From the NCBI GenBank assembly GCA_027055805.1, contig JALUMR010000026.1, positions 1 through 45,443 of the forward strand: 45,443 nucleotides of DNA. Reading direction: 5' to 3'. The position numbers and the translations under genes are program-made. Of the stretch, positions 25,411 through 34,823 are shown piece by piece. Under the pieces are notes generated by a model that did no database searches, had not been told where the DNA came from, and worked only from the letters and a program-made list of their open reading frames with translations. The DNA comes from Campylobacteraceae bacterium. Lineage in GTDB: Bacteria > Campylobacterota > Campylobacteria > Campylobacterales > Sulfurovaceae. The first letter of the stretch is position 1. Each line of letters begins with the position of its first letter.

Positions 25411-25943
25411 TACTTATTCTTTGGTCTAAAAATTTTAATTACATCAACATTTTCTTCCATAAATGAACCACCAATAAGGTCTATACAGTAAGGAACAGCA
25501 GGGAAAACGGCATCGAGACACTCACGAATAGATTTAGGTTTACCAGGAAGATTAATAATAAGAGAACCATTACAAATTCCAGCAGTTTGACGAGAAAGAA
25601 TGGCTGTGGGTACATACTGTAAACTAACAGCTCTCATCTGCTCACCAAAACCAGGAAGAAGCTTTTGACAAACATTTTCAGTTGCCTCTGTCGTCACATC
25701 ACGAGGTGCAGGACCTGTGCCACCTGTGGTTACAATAAGGTCACAGTTATGGTCACGAGAAAGCTCTATAAGTGTAGTCTCTATAATGGTCTGATCATCA
25801 GGAACACATCGGTACTCATACTCGCACTCATTTAACAAATACTCTTTCATGGTATCCATTATGGCTACCCCTGAAATGTCCTCATATATTCCTTGACTAG
25901 CACGGTCACTGGCTGTTACTACACCTATTTTTATTTTATCCAT
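25410..25943 (-). CDS. mog: Molybdopterin adenylyltransferase
   Basis: Adenylates molybdopterin before molybdenum insertion. 177 residues with the MoCF fold: IGVVTASDRAS at the start, VTTGGTGPAPRDVTTEA (the nucleotide-binding signature) and NLPGKPKS near the C-terminus. Normal length for Mog, without a MoeA domain. AGGA precedes the ATG. It heads a coupled run with the 69- and 76-residue proteins; other cofactor genes are not in the window. Its presence implies molybdo- or tungsto-enzymes such as nitrate reductase or formate dehydrogenase elsewhere. Confidence 0.94.
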   Translation of the reverse strand: MDKIKIGVVTASDRASQGIYEDISGVAIMDTMKEYLLNECEYEYRCVPDDQTIIETTLIELSRDHNCDLIVTTGGTGPAPRDVTTEATENVCQKLLPGFGEQMRAVSLQYVPTAILSRQTAGICNGSLIINLPGKPKSIRECLDAVFPAVPYCIDLIGGSFMEENVDVIKIFRPKNK

Positions 25944-25984
25944 TTTTTTTCCTATTTTTTATTGAACGGATTATAGCAAAAATA

Positions 25985-26908
25985 TTAAAAAGAGTAGCCA
26001 ACTCCTACATAACCAACTGAACTATCCATTCCAAACTTCATAATCATTGGATCTAGTTTAATCGAGTTTTTATAAATATCTATAGTAATATCATCTACAT
26101 CCCATTTTGAATACTTATACCCTAAAGTAGCATATAATCTTGGGCTTAATGTTAACCAACCCCACTTATAGGTGTCGGTAAATGGAGTAAAGTATAAACC
26201 TGCATTTAACTCTTGAAACGTACCATTTACGGAAAATTCAGAGTCAATATAATCATTTTTTATATATCCTGTTTGATAGGCAATGCTTCCTATACCATAG
26301 ATAGAGAGATTTTTATTTAATGTTTTTTGAAAATTAACAGAAGGTCCAATTTTATAGGTCATCATAGATGTTTTTGTTTTTTTAAAAAGGTCAACTAGAC
26401 TTAAAGCTGAATCTTGATTTTCTAATACCATATTTATCATGTCACCTGAAGGTGTTGCAGAACTTGAGCTGTCTATCCAAGGTATTGACAGACCTACCAA
26501 TACCCCTAAACCTAAAAAGTTGTCCTCATTTTTATGTATTACATCATAACCAGCTCTAAAGTTTACATCTAAGCCTTTAACTCGATAGTCCATAGTAGGA
26601 ATCTTCCAAGGTGATGATGAAGGTATAAAGCTATTTGCTTGACCTGCTAGGTTATTGTAATCTTGTTGAGCTTGTTTTAAAGTTTTTGAGTCCATCCACA
26701 TAACATCATAACTATAAAAACCATCTGTACCAACGATGTTACTATGACGTTCAACCAAAGAAAAGGTATCTATATCAGTACTCATCGTACCAGATAAACC
26801 TTGTTTCATAAAGCCACCATTGAGGTTAAAAGTTCCAGAACCATACTGAAATTCTGCTGCTGTTAAAAGTGCTGAAAGTACAACTAACGATAATCCTATT
26901 TTGCTCAT
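25985..26908 (-). CDS. Putative outer-membrane beta-barrel protein
   Basis: 307 residues: signal peptide (MSKIGLSLVVLSALLTAA), then alternating amphipathic strands rich in Tyr, Gly and Trp, such as VKGLDVNFRAGYDVI, LSIYGIGSIAYQTGY and LSPRLYATLGYKYSKW. It ends VGVGYSF with a C-terminal Phe, the signal recognised by BamA. This fits a monomeric barrel of about ten to fourteen strands. It has a good AAGGAAATAG ribosome site and stands alone between mog and the SDR. The ligand or role is unknown; no known porin family is recognised. Confidence 0.78.
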   Translation of the reverse strand: MSKIGLSLVVLSALLTAAEFQYGSGTFNLNGGFMKQGLSGTMSTDIDTFSLVERHSNIVGTDGFYSYDVMWMDSKTLKQAQQDYNNLAGQANSFIPSSSPWKIPTMDYRVKGLDVNFRAGYDVIHKNEDNFLGLGVLVGLSIPWIDSSSSATPSGDMINMVLENQDSALSLVDLFKKTKTSMMTYKIGPSVNFQKTLNKNLSIYGIGSIAYQTGYIKNDYIDSEFSVNGTFQELNAGLYFTPFTDTYKWGWLTLSPRLYATLGYKYSKWDVDDITIDIYKNSIKLDPMIMKFGMDSSVGYVGVGYSF

Positions 26909-26972
26909 GACTATTTCCTTTTTATACTAAGTTATATTTATTATAAGGAAATAAAATTATAAGATGAAGTAT

Positions 26973-27788
26973 TTAACCTATTTTTTTTAAAATCTTATCA
27001 AGAGATGTTGTAGAAAGTAGCCTTTTTAAATAACCTAATATATAAGTTGCTTTTGTAATGTAGTATCTAGGTTTTATTTTTTTAGCAAGAATAATTTTGT
27101 GAATCACTTTGGCTACAGAGATAGCCTCTTCATTAAAGGGTACTGTACTTTTATCTGCAGATAAGTTTTTTTGATATGCCTCTTTAAAAACTGAATGCTC
27201 TATATCTACATTCTCTCTAAGTGTTTTCATGGCATTTTTACGAAAGTCACTGGTCACTGGTCCTGTATTGAGTAAGCTTACATGGATATTGCTTCCCGTT
27301 AGTTCTAAACGTAGCGTATCGGTTAAACCTTCTATAGCATATTTACTAGCATTATAGGCTCCACGACCAAAGAGTGATACCAAACCTAAAACAGAAGAGT
27401 GTTGAATGATTTTTCCATAACCTTGCTTTCGCATAATGGGGATGATTTGTCGTGTGCATTCATGCAGACCAAAAACATTGGTTTCAAACTGCTCTCTTAA
27501 AATATCTGTTTCTATATCTTCTAATGCACCAGCTTGTCCATAACCTGCATTGTTAAACCAAGTGTCTATTTTTCTATCTTCCTGTAAAACATATTCTATA
27601 ACAGCTTTAACCTCATCAGGCTTAGTAACATCAAGTTTTAAAACATTTTGAAAACCTAAAGCTTTTAATTTTTCTATATCTTTAGAATCCCTAACGGTAG
27701 CATAAACCTTTATGCCTTGCTTCTCCAAATACTCTGCTGTTGCAAAACCTATACCTGTAGAGCAACCTGTTATAACTATATTGGTCAA
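26973..27788 (-). CDS. Short-chain dehydrogenase/reductase
   Basis: 271-residue classical SDR: cofactor loop TGCSTGIG (7-14), NNAG (79-82), catalytic Ser132, Tyr145 and Lys149 (YNASK). The Arg in TVRDS after beta2 suggests NADP(H). A basic, hydrophobic C-terminus (YILGYLKRLLSTTSLDKILKKIG) is like SDRs acting on lipids or membrane substrates. It starts with TTG, 4 bases after the trpC stop, so it is the last gene of the trpC operon. The substrate is not known. Confidence 0.88.
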   Translation of the reverse strand: MTNIVITGCSTGIGFATAEYLEKQGIKVYATVRDSKDIEKLKALGFQNVLKLDVTKPDEVKAVIEYVLQEDRKIDTWFNNAGYGQAGALEDIETDILREQFETNVFGLHECTRQIIPIMRKQGYGKIIQHSSVLGLVSLFGRGAYNASKYAIEGLTDTLRLELTGSNIHVSLLNTGPVTSDFRKNAMKTLRENVDIEHSVFKEAYQKNLSADKSTVPFNEEAISVAKVIHKIILAKKIKPRYYITKATYILGYLKRLLSTTSLDKILKKIG

Positions 27789-27792
27789 ACTA

Positions 27793-28587
27793 TTATTTAC
27801 CGTACTTTAAATCTTTAACTGCTTGAGTAATGTCATCTTGACGCATAAAATGTTCACCGACTAAGAAGGCATCAGCCCCAACTGAACTCAGCTCTTTAAC
27901 CATTTCATGGTCTGTAATACCACTCTCTGCTACAATTATTTTAGAGTTTGGAATAAGAGGAATAAGTTTAGAACTTAAAGACATATCCATCTCAAAAGTC
28001 TCTAAATTTCTATGGTTAATACCAATAATATCTGCACCAGCAAAAATTGCTTTGGTCAAATCAGTTTTATCATGAATCTCTACTAAGGCTTCCATACCTA
28101 AGTGTCGTGTATAGTTTAAAAGCTCTTTTAAATCTTTGGTGCTTAACGCTGTAGCTATAAGTAGCAAATAGTCGGCTCCAAAAGCCAATGCTTCGAGTAC
28201 TTGATACTTATCTATTATAAAGTCTTTACGTAAAAGAGGTATACTCGTATAACGACGAACCATTCCTAAGTACTCTTTATTGCCCTGAAAAAAATGAGGC
28301 TCGGTTAAAATAGAGAGTGAATCAGCCCCACCTTTTTCATAGGCTTGACCTATGACCATAGGGTCAAAATCTTCTCGTATAATCCCTTTACTTGGACTGG
28401 CTTTCTTTACTTCTGCAATAATTCTATAAGGATTCTCTTGGGTTGATTTTAGAGCAGAAAATACATCTTTAGGTGCAAAAGGATTGTATGCGAGAGAGCG
28501 TCCTAACCATTCAGGAGGATAGTCTACTTTTCTCTTCTCTAAGTCCTCTTTTGTTTTTTTTATAATTTCGTCTAATATTTGTGCCAC
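27793..28587 (-). CDS. trpC: Indole-3-glycerol phosphate synthase
   Basis: Fourth step of tryptophan synthesis, ring closure of CdRP to indole-glycerol phosphate. 264 residues, monofunctional TIM barrel: [13 protein letters not shown] (56-68, catalytic Glu59 and Lys61), LLRKDFIID (second Lys), the [11 protein letters not shown] strand and VAESGI near the end. It starts with GTG, with GAGG eight bases upstream. No other trp genes are adjacent, so the pathway is dispersed, as in many Campylobacterota. It lies between a TPR lipoprotein and an SDR. Confidence 0.95.
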   Translation of the reverse strand: MAQILDEIIKKTKEDLEKRKVDYPPEWLGRSLAYNPFAPKDVFSALKSTQENPYRIIAEVKKASPSKGIIREDFDPMVIGQAYEKGGADSLSILTEPHFFQGNKEYLGMVRRYTSIPLLRKDFIIDKYQVLEALAFGADYLLLIATALSTKDLKELLNYTRHLGMEALVEIHDKTDLTKAIFAGADIIGINHRNLETFEMDMSLSSKLIPLIPNSKIIVAESGITDHEMVKELSSVGADAFLVGEHFMRQDDITQAVKDLKYGK

Positions 28588-28602
28588 GTCGTTACCCTCT
28601 TA

Positions 28603-29961
28603 TTATCTTTTACACTTCGTACTTATGGCATTCCAATGCTCTATAAGCTCTTTCTCTTTTAAACCTTCTACATCTATTACTTTTTTCATTATACTATAAG
28701 CTTCATCACATTCATTTAATCTATAATAACCCCATGCTAATGAATCTAAATAATAAGTATTTTCAGGTTCCATCTTTAATGCTTTTTTTATAATTTTAAT
28801 TCCTTTAGGAACATCTATCTTTTTATCTATAAGTGTATACCCATAATAGTTTAAATAGACACTATTTTTAATACCATTTGCTATTGCTTTATCAAAAGAG
28901 CTAACAAGTTCTTTTAACATAGCTTTATCATTTTTATTCTTTGAACTTTCAAAAAGTGCCATTGCTGACTCAGCATACCATTTTGGGTTATGCGTCTCTT
29001 TTAATAATACTTTTGAGAGTTTTAGTGCCTTTTTATAATCTTTTTTCTCAATATAAAGTGCATAGAGTAACTCTTTATTATCATACTTGTTTTTTAAAAA
29101 ATCAATAGCTTTAGTATACTCTTTTTTATACATATATGCATCAATTAACTTTTCAGCATAAATATCTTCTTTTGTTTCATTATATAATGACTCATAGATA
29201 GATATTATTTTATCTAACTTATTCTGCTGTGCATAAATATCTAAAAGCTGTAAGCAGACTTTTTCACCACATCCTCTATTGGCTCTATGCGTCTCTAATC
29301 GTATGATTGCATCTGGAACATCTTTCATATAATTTGCTAATAGTGTTGATATTTTAATTAATATATCTTCATTATACGTTTTGCTATAAGCTTTAGATAA
29401 AAGCTTTATAGCCTCTTTATAATCTGCTGTATATATATAAGGATTAGCTGCTAATTCATAATCTATAGCCTGTTTTGATTTGGAAACCAACTCTTTTGCT
29501 ACAACCTTAGCCTCTTTATACCTCTTTTCAGATAGAAGAGAAGAGAGAAGAACTCTTTGAAGCTTAATATTATTTGGTCTCTCTTTTGCATACTTGTATA
29601 ACTTAGTAATATTTTTTAATTTTTTTCCTGTATAAAGAGCTGTCATTGATTCTTTAAGTAAGTACTCTTCATTGTTGGTCTCAGTGTAAAGCTTATTATA
29701 GAGTGCATTACTACGTTTAAAGTCACCTTGCTGCTCATACCAAATGGCTCGCATTATTAATTCATCTTCATTTTTCAAATGTTTTTTTGACGATGAAGAA
29801 ACCTCTTTTTTAGAAAAATGTTTTGGATTATACTCTGCTAGTTTATCTTTAGCTACTACAGTGCTGTTTGGCACATAATTACTACAGCCTATTATAGATA
29901 AAGCTGCGAACAGAGATATGGTAATAGTTATTCTATTACTTAGTCTATGATTCCTGGGCAC
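28603..29961 (-). CDS. TPR-repeat lipoprotein
   Basis: 452 residues: a lipoprotein signal (SLFAALSIIGC, Cys26), then a long series of helix-turn-helix TPR-like repeats from about 65 to 440 (for example IMRAIWYEQQGDFKRSNALYNKLY and a final MEPENTYYLDSLAWGYYRL). It is probably an outer-membrane-anchored scaffold for periplasmic complexes. Two cysteines in RGCGEKVC may form a bond. GTG start, overlapping the YkgJ gene end by 22 bases. No enzyme domain. Partner unknown. Confidence 0.85.
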   Translation of the reverse strand: MPRNHRLSNRITITISLFAALSIIGCSNYVPNSTVVAKDKLAEYNPKHFSKKEVSSSSKKHLKNEDELIMRAIWYEQQGDFKRSNALYNKLYTETNNEEYLLKESMTALYTGKKLKNITKLYKYAKERPNNIKLQRVLLSSLLSEKRYKEAKVVAKELVSKSKQAIDYELAANPYIYTADYKEAIKLLSKAYSKTYNEDILIKISTLLANYMKDVPDAIIRLETHRANRGCGEKVCLQLLDIYAQQNKLDKIISIYESLYNETKEDIYAEKLIDAYMYKKEYTKAIDFLKNKYDNKELLYALYIEKKDYKKALKLSKVLLKETHNPKWYAESAMALFESSKNKNDKAMLKELVSSFDKAIANGIKNSVYLNYYGYTLIDKKIDVPKGIKIIKKALKMEPENTYYLDSLAWGYYRLNECDEAYSIMKKVIDVEGLKEKELIEHWNAISTKCKR

Positions 29962-30332
29962 TCTTTTTTTACCTCTTCTTTATCGTTTTTAAATGTCTGC
30001 CAAAATGGAAAGGTTCGACATTGTAATGGTCTTACAGGGTATATTGTACACTGTTTTAGATTATTATCAAAAAAAATACAGGCATAATTATCTTCTTCTA
30101 GTTTTTTTTCAACCAAAGAATAACGATGTTTAACCTTTTTAACATACATTGTAGCAAATTCTTCTACTGATAACTTTAAAAAATCAGCCATTTTTTCTAT
30201 CTCATGATATTTTGCCCATATATAACCACTCGCACCCGTACAACAAGCACCTCCACATGCTTCACATGCAGAAGGAGTAAATTTATAATCATATCCCTCT
30301 TCACTCAATATACTACTATTTTCCAATATCAT
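29940..30332 (-). CDS. YkgJ-family cysteine-cluster protein
   Basis: 130 residues with the CxxCxxxCC cluster at the start (ACEACGGACC), followed later by YACIFFDNNLKQCTIYPVRPLQCRTFPFW. This is the YkgJ/UPF0153 pattern thought to bind zinc or an Fe-S cluster. The role is not established; relatives are linked to metal handling or flagellin lysine methylation. It overlaps the methyltransferase stop by 17 bases and the lipoprotein start by 22, so it is in the same operon. AAGGAG precedes the ATG. Confidence 0.88.
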   Translation of the reverse strand: MILENSSILSEEGYDYKFTPSACEACGGACCTGASGYIWAKYHEIEKMADFLKLSVEEFATMYVKKVKHRYSLVEKKLEEDNYACIFFDNNLKQCTIYPVRPLQCRTFPFWQTFKNDKEEVKKECPGIID

Positions 30333-31023
30333 AATCTCCTTTTATACTATTTGTTCCTGCTTTTTTAAAAACATTTTTTGCTTCTTCATTATACTTACTA
30401 TTTTCATCAAAAACAATAAGTGGTGGCATTACCCTCATCATAGATTTTGAATTCATACGTGCTGCTATCATAACCAATTTTGAGTCTCTATCTATTTTAG
30501 AATGCACAAAACGTATCACTTCAGGGTTTATATTGTTCTCTATCAATGTATGTAAAAGTCTATCTACTTGTTTTGCATCATAACAAAAGATAAAACGCCC
30601 TCTTGGATTTAATACTTTTTTAACCTTAGCTATAAATAATTCTATAGGTAAATGATGTGAATAACGAGCAATATTCAGATGCTCATTTTCACTCTGCTTT
30701 ACATTTGAATCATAAAAAGGTGGATTTGAAACGACAAAATCATACTTCTTATTATCTAACAACTCTATAAAATCACCCAAATAACTCTCAACTTTTAGTT
30801 GATTAAGTTCATAATTATGTTCTGCATACTTCAACATCAGCTTTTGTTTATCTATAATAGTTGTTTCAAGGTTAAAATCACGTGTAAGTAACAAAGAGAT
30901 AATACCAACTCCACAACCAACATCAAGTAAGCTACCTTTAGGTTGGAAAAAAGAAATAAAATCATACAAAAATATTGAGTCACTGTTATAAGCATAACCC
31001 TTGGTTGGTTGATATAGATACAA
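30316..31023 (-). CDS. TrmN6/YfiC-like adenine N6-methyltransferase
   Basis: SAM-dependent methyltransferase with LLDVGCGVGIISLL (SAM site) and the catalytic NPPF of N6-adenine methylases (VVSNPPFYD). It is likely to modify A37 of tRNA1(Val) or another RNA. A TTG at 31023, with AAAGG six bases before it, gives a 235-residue protein starting MYLYQPTKGYAYNSDSIFL, the usual family beginning. A longer frame from ATG 31095 would add 24 hydrophobic residues and share CATG with the divergent bpt start, so it is less likely. It heads the ykgJ-TPR-trpC run. Confidence 0.8.
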   Translation of the reverse strand: MYLYQPTKGYAYNSDSIFLYDFISFFQPKGSLLDVGCGVGIISLLLTRDFNLETTIIDKQKLMLKYAEHNYELNQLKVESYLGDFIELLDNKKYDFVVSNPPFYDSNVKQSENEHLNIARYSHHLPIELFIAKVKKVLNPRGRFIFCYDAKQVDRLLHTLIENNINPEVIRFVHSKIDRDSKLVMIAARMNSKSMMRVMPPLIVFDENSKYNEEAKNVFKKAGTNSIKGDYDIGK

Positions 31024-31080
31024 AAAATTACCTTTAGTTAAAAATAAATCAAATTTTACTATAAATTGACAATTTTTAGA

Positions 31081-31112
31081 TAAAATTCTTATCATGAAAG
31101 ATAAGAATTTTA
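31081..31112. promoter_or_regulatory. 13-bp perfect inverted repeat enclosing the bpt start codon
   Basis: TAAAATTCTTATC (31081-31093), then ATGAAA, then GATAAGAATTTTA (31100-31112). The ATG of bpt is the first half of the loop and no Shine-Dalgarno sequence precedes it. A TTGACA lies at 31066-31071. As RNA this would put the start codon in an exposed loop on a long stem; as DNA it could be an operator between the divergent genes. Confidence 0.55.
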
Positions 31113-31855
31113 CAGAAACCCCACCACAATCAACAGATTTTTGTATGTTGGACTACGACTGTGCCTATTTACCCAATAAAAGTGTACGAATGAGTTATAA
31201 ACATATAGAAGAAGCAACACAAGAATACAATACAGCTCTTATTCATCGTGGATGGCGTCGTTTTGGTTGTTACTATTTTCATCCTATTTGTGAGGGATGT
31301 AACGAATGTAAATCTTTGAGAATCGATGTTAATAACTTTCAACTTCGTAAATCTCAAAAAAAAGCCATAAAACGAAATAAAGAGACAAAAATTATTATTC
31401 AAAAACCTACACTTTCACAAGCACATATTGACCTATACAATAAATACCATGCCTTTAAACATAAAAAAGATGACTGGTCTCATAGAAATATCTCACCACG
31501 TGAATATAGAGAAAACTTTGTAGAAGGTGCACATGATTTTGGGAAAGAAGTACTTTACATAAAAGATGATGAATTAATCGGTGTTGATTTAATTGATGTA
31601 CTTGATGATGGAATATCTTCCATATACTTCTATTATGACCCAGATTATCCTTCACTTTCATTAGGAACCTACTCACTACTCTACCAAGTTGAACTTGCAA
31701 AAGTTTTAGAACTTCCATGGATATACTTAGGCTATTGGGTTGATGGTTGTAAAGCATTTGCATACAAACAAAAATTCCAGCCGTTAGAAGTCCTAGATAG
31801 CTTCCCAACTATTGAAAAAGTTGCAAAATGGAACATTTTTCCAACTCAATCTTAA
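31094..31855 (+). CDS. bpt: Aspartate/glutamate leucyltransferase (N-end rule)
   Basis: Transfers Leu from Leu-tRNA to N-terminal Asp or Glu, marking proteins for ClpAP degradation. 253 residues of the bacterial Bpt (ATE1-related) family: N-terminal Cys pair with DYDCAYLPNKSVRM, the CYYFHPICEGCNECKSLRI segment, KKDDWSHR, and the GNAT-like ending SIYFYYDP, SLGTYSLLYQ, YLGYWVDGCKAFAYK. The ATG is needed to keep the first conserved Cys, yet it sits in the loop of a 13-bp dyad and has no ribosome site. It diverges from the methyltransferase. Normal length. Confidence 0.92.
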   Translation: MKDKNFTETPPQSTDFCMLDYDCAYLPNKSVRMSYKHIEEATQEYNTALIHRGWRRFGCYYFHPICEGCNECKSLRIDVNNFQLRKSQKKAIKRNKETKIIIQKPTLSQAHIDLYNKYHAFKHKKDDWSHRNISPREYRENFVEGAHDFGKEVLYIKDDELIGVDLIDVLDDGISSIYFYYDPDYPSLSLGTYSLLYQVELAKVLELPWIYLGYWVDGCKAFAYKQKFQPLEVLDSFPTIEKVAKWNIFPTQS

Positions 31856-31989
31856 ACCAAAAAAACAGAATACGTTGTTTATTGTTAATTAATGTTTTAA
31901 GTTTACTATTTATCCTACTAAAAGTGATTATTCTATGCTTTTTATAAAAAAAATCTTAAAAAACCATTGTTATTTCTCTATTTTTTAGT

Positions 31990-31995
31990 CATAAT
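31990..31995 (+). promoter_or_regulatory. Possible -10 box for the repeat-containing exported protein
   Basis: CATAAT preceded by a T-run, 37 bases before the ATG and upstream of a clear GGAG site. A second candidate, TATAAA, is about ten bases further on. The rest of the 175-base spacer after bpt is AT-rich without a clear stem. Confidence 0.3.
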
Positions 31996-32031
31996 AGTTA
32001 TAAATAAAAACACATTTACGGAGATGCCTTA

Positions 32032-32571
32032 ATGAATACAAGATTTTTTTTAAAGACAACTATTCTATCTACCCTACTATTAACCAGCACTTTATCTGCA
32101 CAAGGCATGACTTGCAAAGGTGGAAAATGTTTTATTGATATTTCTAAACTCTCACCAGCAAAAAGTACCAAATCTAAAATAGATACTTTTAAAAATTTAA
32201 AAAGTATTAACTTTACTACTACTAATATTTCAGATGACCCTTCATCTACCATAGTATTAGAACATGAAAAATATATTATGAGTGAAAACGAAAAAAGCAA
32301 CTATCTAGTAAACAATGAGGCTCTTTACAATGATGAAGACACCATTATATTGGAACATGAAAAATATGTAATGACTGAAGCTGAAAAAGAGACCTACAAT
32401 ATGAATCAACGTCTTAAACAAGCTGAATTAGAACAAAATCTTATGGTACCAATGATTACATTGGAAGACGAAAATATTGAAGAAATTATACTTCCTCATT
32501 CAGAACTTTATTGTGATAATTCTAAACAAGCAACATTTTATCCAGAATCAAATGAGTATGAGTGTGTATAA
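32032..32571 (+). CDS. Exported protein with repeated LEHEKY motif, unknown
   Basis: 179 residues: signal peptide (MNTRFFLKTTILSTLLLTSTLSA), then C-x4-C (Cys28, Cys33). Two clear copies of a 16-residue motif follow, TIVLEHEKYIMSENEK (73-88) and TIILEHEKYVMTEAEK (104-119), plus a worn third, EEIILPHSELY (150-160). Two more Cys (161, 178) lie near the C-terminus, so disulfides to the first pair are possible. The mature part is acidic. GGAG lies before the ATG. A shared hairpin follows the stop. I know no family for it; it may bind metal or a partner through the repeats. Confidence 0.75.
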   Translation: MNTRFFLKTTILSTLLLTSTLSAQGMTCKGGKCFIDISKLSPAKSTKSKIDTFKNLKSINFTTTNISDDPSSTIVLEHEKYIMSENEKSNYLVNNEALYNDEDTIILEHEKYVMTEAEKETYNMNQRLKQAELEQNLMVPMITLEDENIEEIILPHSELYCDNSKQATFYPESNEYECV

Positions 32572-32573
32572 AC

Positions 32574-32599
32574 TATAAAACCCTACTATGGGTTTTATA
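32574..32599. terminator. Bidirectional terminator between the exported-protein gene and purL
   Basis: Perfect 10-bp stem TATAAAACCC (32574-32583) with GGGTTTTATA (32590-32599), 6-base loop. The A-run side and T-run side allow use from both directions, and it holds the purL stop. It sits right between convergent genes. Confidence 0.75.
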
Positions 32600-34823
32600 T
32601 ATCTTGCTCCACAACCTCTTTAAAACTCTTAAAATAAGTAGCCTTAAGCGTTTCTAGTTTCATCTCGACATCGTTAATTTTAACAGTATCGCCACCGACT
32701 TTACCAATGATATCTGTAGAGAGACCAAGCTCTTTTGCCATGGATATGACAGTTTCCATATTTTCCTTAGAACTCACTTCCAGTATAGCCCTAGATTGAG
32801 ACTCATCAAAAATAGCTCTTTTATCGTCAAGTCGTATTCCTGCAACCACACCACGGCCAGATACAGCTGCCATTTTTGCTAATGCAATGGCAATTCCTCC
32901 AGAACTTAAATCTTTAGCTGACTCTAAAAGACCTTTTGCATTAGCATCGATAACAAGTTTCCAAAGAGCCAACTCTTTTTTATAGTCAATATCGGAAAGT
33001 GAACCTGTGGTTTCACCAAACAACTCTTTAATGTAAAGTGAACCAGCAAACTCTCTTTTTGTATCACCTATAAGAATCAAATGATTCTCATCTTCTTGGA
33101 AGGAAGAGGATAATACTCTGTTCTCATCTTCATTAAGTCCAACCATTGCAATAGCAGGTGTTGGAAAGACAGAAACACCATTGGTTTCGTTATATAATGA
33201 TACATTTCCAGAAACAACAGGGGTATTAAGTGCCAAACAAGCCTCTTTAATACCCTCACAAGCCTCTGCAAACTGCCACATCACTTCTGGATTTTCTGGG
33301 TTACCAAAGTTCAGACAATCGGTAATAGAAAGAGGTCTAGCACCCGACATTGCAACATTACGTCCTGACTCAACCACAGCTAAAGCTCCACCTTTATGTG
33401 GGTCAACATAACAGTAACGAGGGTTACAATCAGCAGACATGGAAAGAGCTTTACCATTCTCTTTAATACGGATACATGAGGCATCTAAGCTTCCTGGGGC
33501 TTTAGTTGTGTTCGTCTGTACCATTGAGTCATACTGGTCATATATCCACGCTTTGTCAACCACTTCCATAGAACCTAAAAGCTTCTCAAAGGCAACTTGA
33601 TTCTCTACCTCATCATAAGAATTAATATCTTTATCTGAAATCTCATCTAAATATTTTGGTCTACTTATAGGTCTGTCTAAAATAGGAGCCTCTTCGCTCA
33701 CAGGGGCAATTGGCATATCACACACTTTCTCTCCATGCCAAAACAACTCCATATTTCCTGTGTCGGTCACTTCACCAATAACAGCAACATCCAAGTCCCA
33801 TTTTTCAAAAATATCAATAACCTCTTGCTCTTTACCTTTTTTAACACATACCAGCATACGCTCTTGTGATTCTGAAAGCATAAAGTCATAAGGGGTCATT
33901 CCCTCTTCACGAGCAGGAACTTGGTCTAGGTTCATAATCATACCTGAATTAGATTTTCCTGCCATCTCAAATGCTGAAGAGGTCAACCCTGCTGCACCCA
34001 TATCTTGGATACCTACAACTACATCTTTGGTTTTGAAAAGTTCTAAACATGCTTCAAGTAGAAGTTTTTCTATGAACGGGTCACCCACTTGAACCGTTGG
34101 ACGTAACGATTTTGACTCTTCTGTAAATGAGTCTGAACTCATAACAGCACCACCCAATCCATCACGTCCTGTTTTTGAACCTACATACATTACAGTGTTT
34201 CCAAGACCTTCTGCAATACCTAAAAAGATTTCATCTGATTTACAAAGACCCAAAGCAAACGCATTGACTAAAATGTTTCCATTATAAGAGTCGTCAAATG
34301 AACACTCACCACCAATGGTTGGTACACCCATACAGTTTCCATATCCACCAATTCCCTCTGTCACCCCTTTTACTAGGTGTCTTTGGTATTTTGATGTATT
34401 ATCAGAGTTTGTTATGTTTCCAAAGCGTAAAGCATTCATGTTTGCCACAGGTCTTGCTCCCATGGTAAATACATCTCTTAAAATTCCACCTACTCCAGTA
34501 GCTGCACCTTGAAAAGGTTCAATAAAACTCGGGTGGTTATGTGATTCCATTTTAAATACAGCAGCCATTCCATCACCAACATCAATAACCCCTGCATTTT
34601 CACCAGGTCCTTGAATAACCCATGGAGCTTTAGTAGGAAAACCATTAAGGTATTTTTTACTTGATTTATAAGAACAGTGTTCAGACCACATAGCCGAAAA
34701 TATACCAAGTTCTACAATATTAGGATGTCGTCCATCTAGTATCTCTAATATATGAGTATACTCCTCTTGGCTAAGTTTATGTTTGCTTAATACATCATCT
34801 AAATTTTCTAATGGTTTTGACAT
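32595..34823 (-). CDS. purL: Phosphoribosylformylglycinamidine synthase subunit PurL
   Basis: Fourth step of purine synthesis, making FGAM from FGAR with ATP and ammonia supplied by PurQ. 742 residues, the small PurL form that works with PurS and PurQ. Seen are [50 protein letters not shown], the [13 protein letters not shown] helix and the C-terminal repeat with [15 protein letters not shown]. purS and purQ are not in the window. AGGA is 9 bases before the ATG, downstream of a G6 run. A possible 8-bp dyad (34883-34916) lies upstream. Confidence 0.96.
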   Translation of the reverse strand: MSKPLENLDDVLSKHKLSQEEYTHILEILDGRHPNIVELGIFSAMWSEHCSYKSSKKYLNGFPTKAPWVIQGPGENAGVIDVGDGMAAVFKMESHNHPSFIEPFQGAATGVGGILRDVFTMGARPVANMNALRFGNITNSDNTSKYQRHLVKGVTEGIGGYGNCMGVPTIGGECSFDDSYNGNILVNAFALGLCKSDEIFLGIAEGLGNTVMYVGSKTGRDGLGGAVMSSDSFTEESKSLRPTVQVGDPFIEKLLLEACLELFKTKDVVVGIQDMGAAGLTSSAFEMAGKSNSGMIMNLDQVPAREEGMTPYDFMLSESQERMLVCVKKGKEQEVIDIFEKWDLDVAVIGEVTDTGNMELFWHGEKVCDMPIAPVSEEAPILDRPISRPKYLDEISDKDINSYDEVENQVAFEKLLGSMEVVDKAWIYDQYDSMVQTNTTKAPGSLDASCIRIKENGKALSMSADCNPRYCYVDPHKGGALAVVESGRNVAMSGARPLSITDCLNFGNPENPEVMWQFAEACEGIKEACLALNTPVVSGNVSLYNETNGVSVFPTPAIAMVGLNEDENRVLSSSFQEDENHLILIGDTKREFAGSLYIKELFGETTGSLSDIDYKKELALWKLVIDANAKGLLESAKDLSSGGIAIALAKMAAVSGRGVVAGIRLDDKRAIFDESQSRAILEVSSKENMETVISMAKELGLSTDIIGKVGGDTVKINDVEMKLETLKATYFKSFKEVVEQDI

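Noticed and set aside
31024-31095. 24-residue longer N-terminus of the TrmN6-like protein
   Set aside because: It lacks a ribosome site and would share CATG with bpt; the TTG at 31023 has AAAGG at proper spacing and gives the expected family start.
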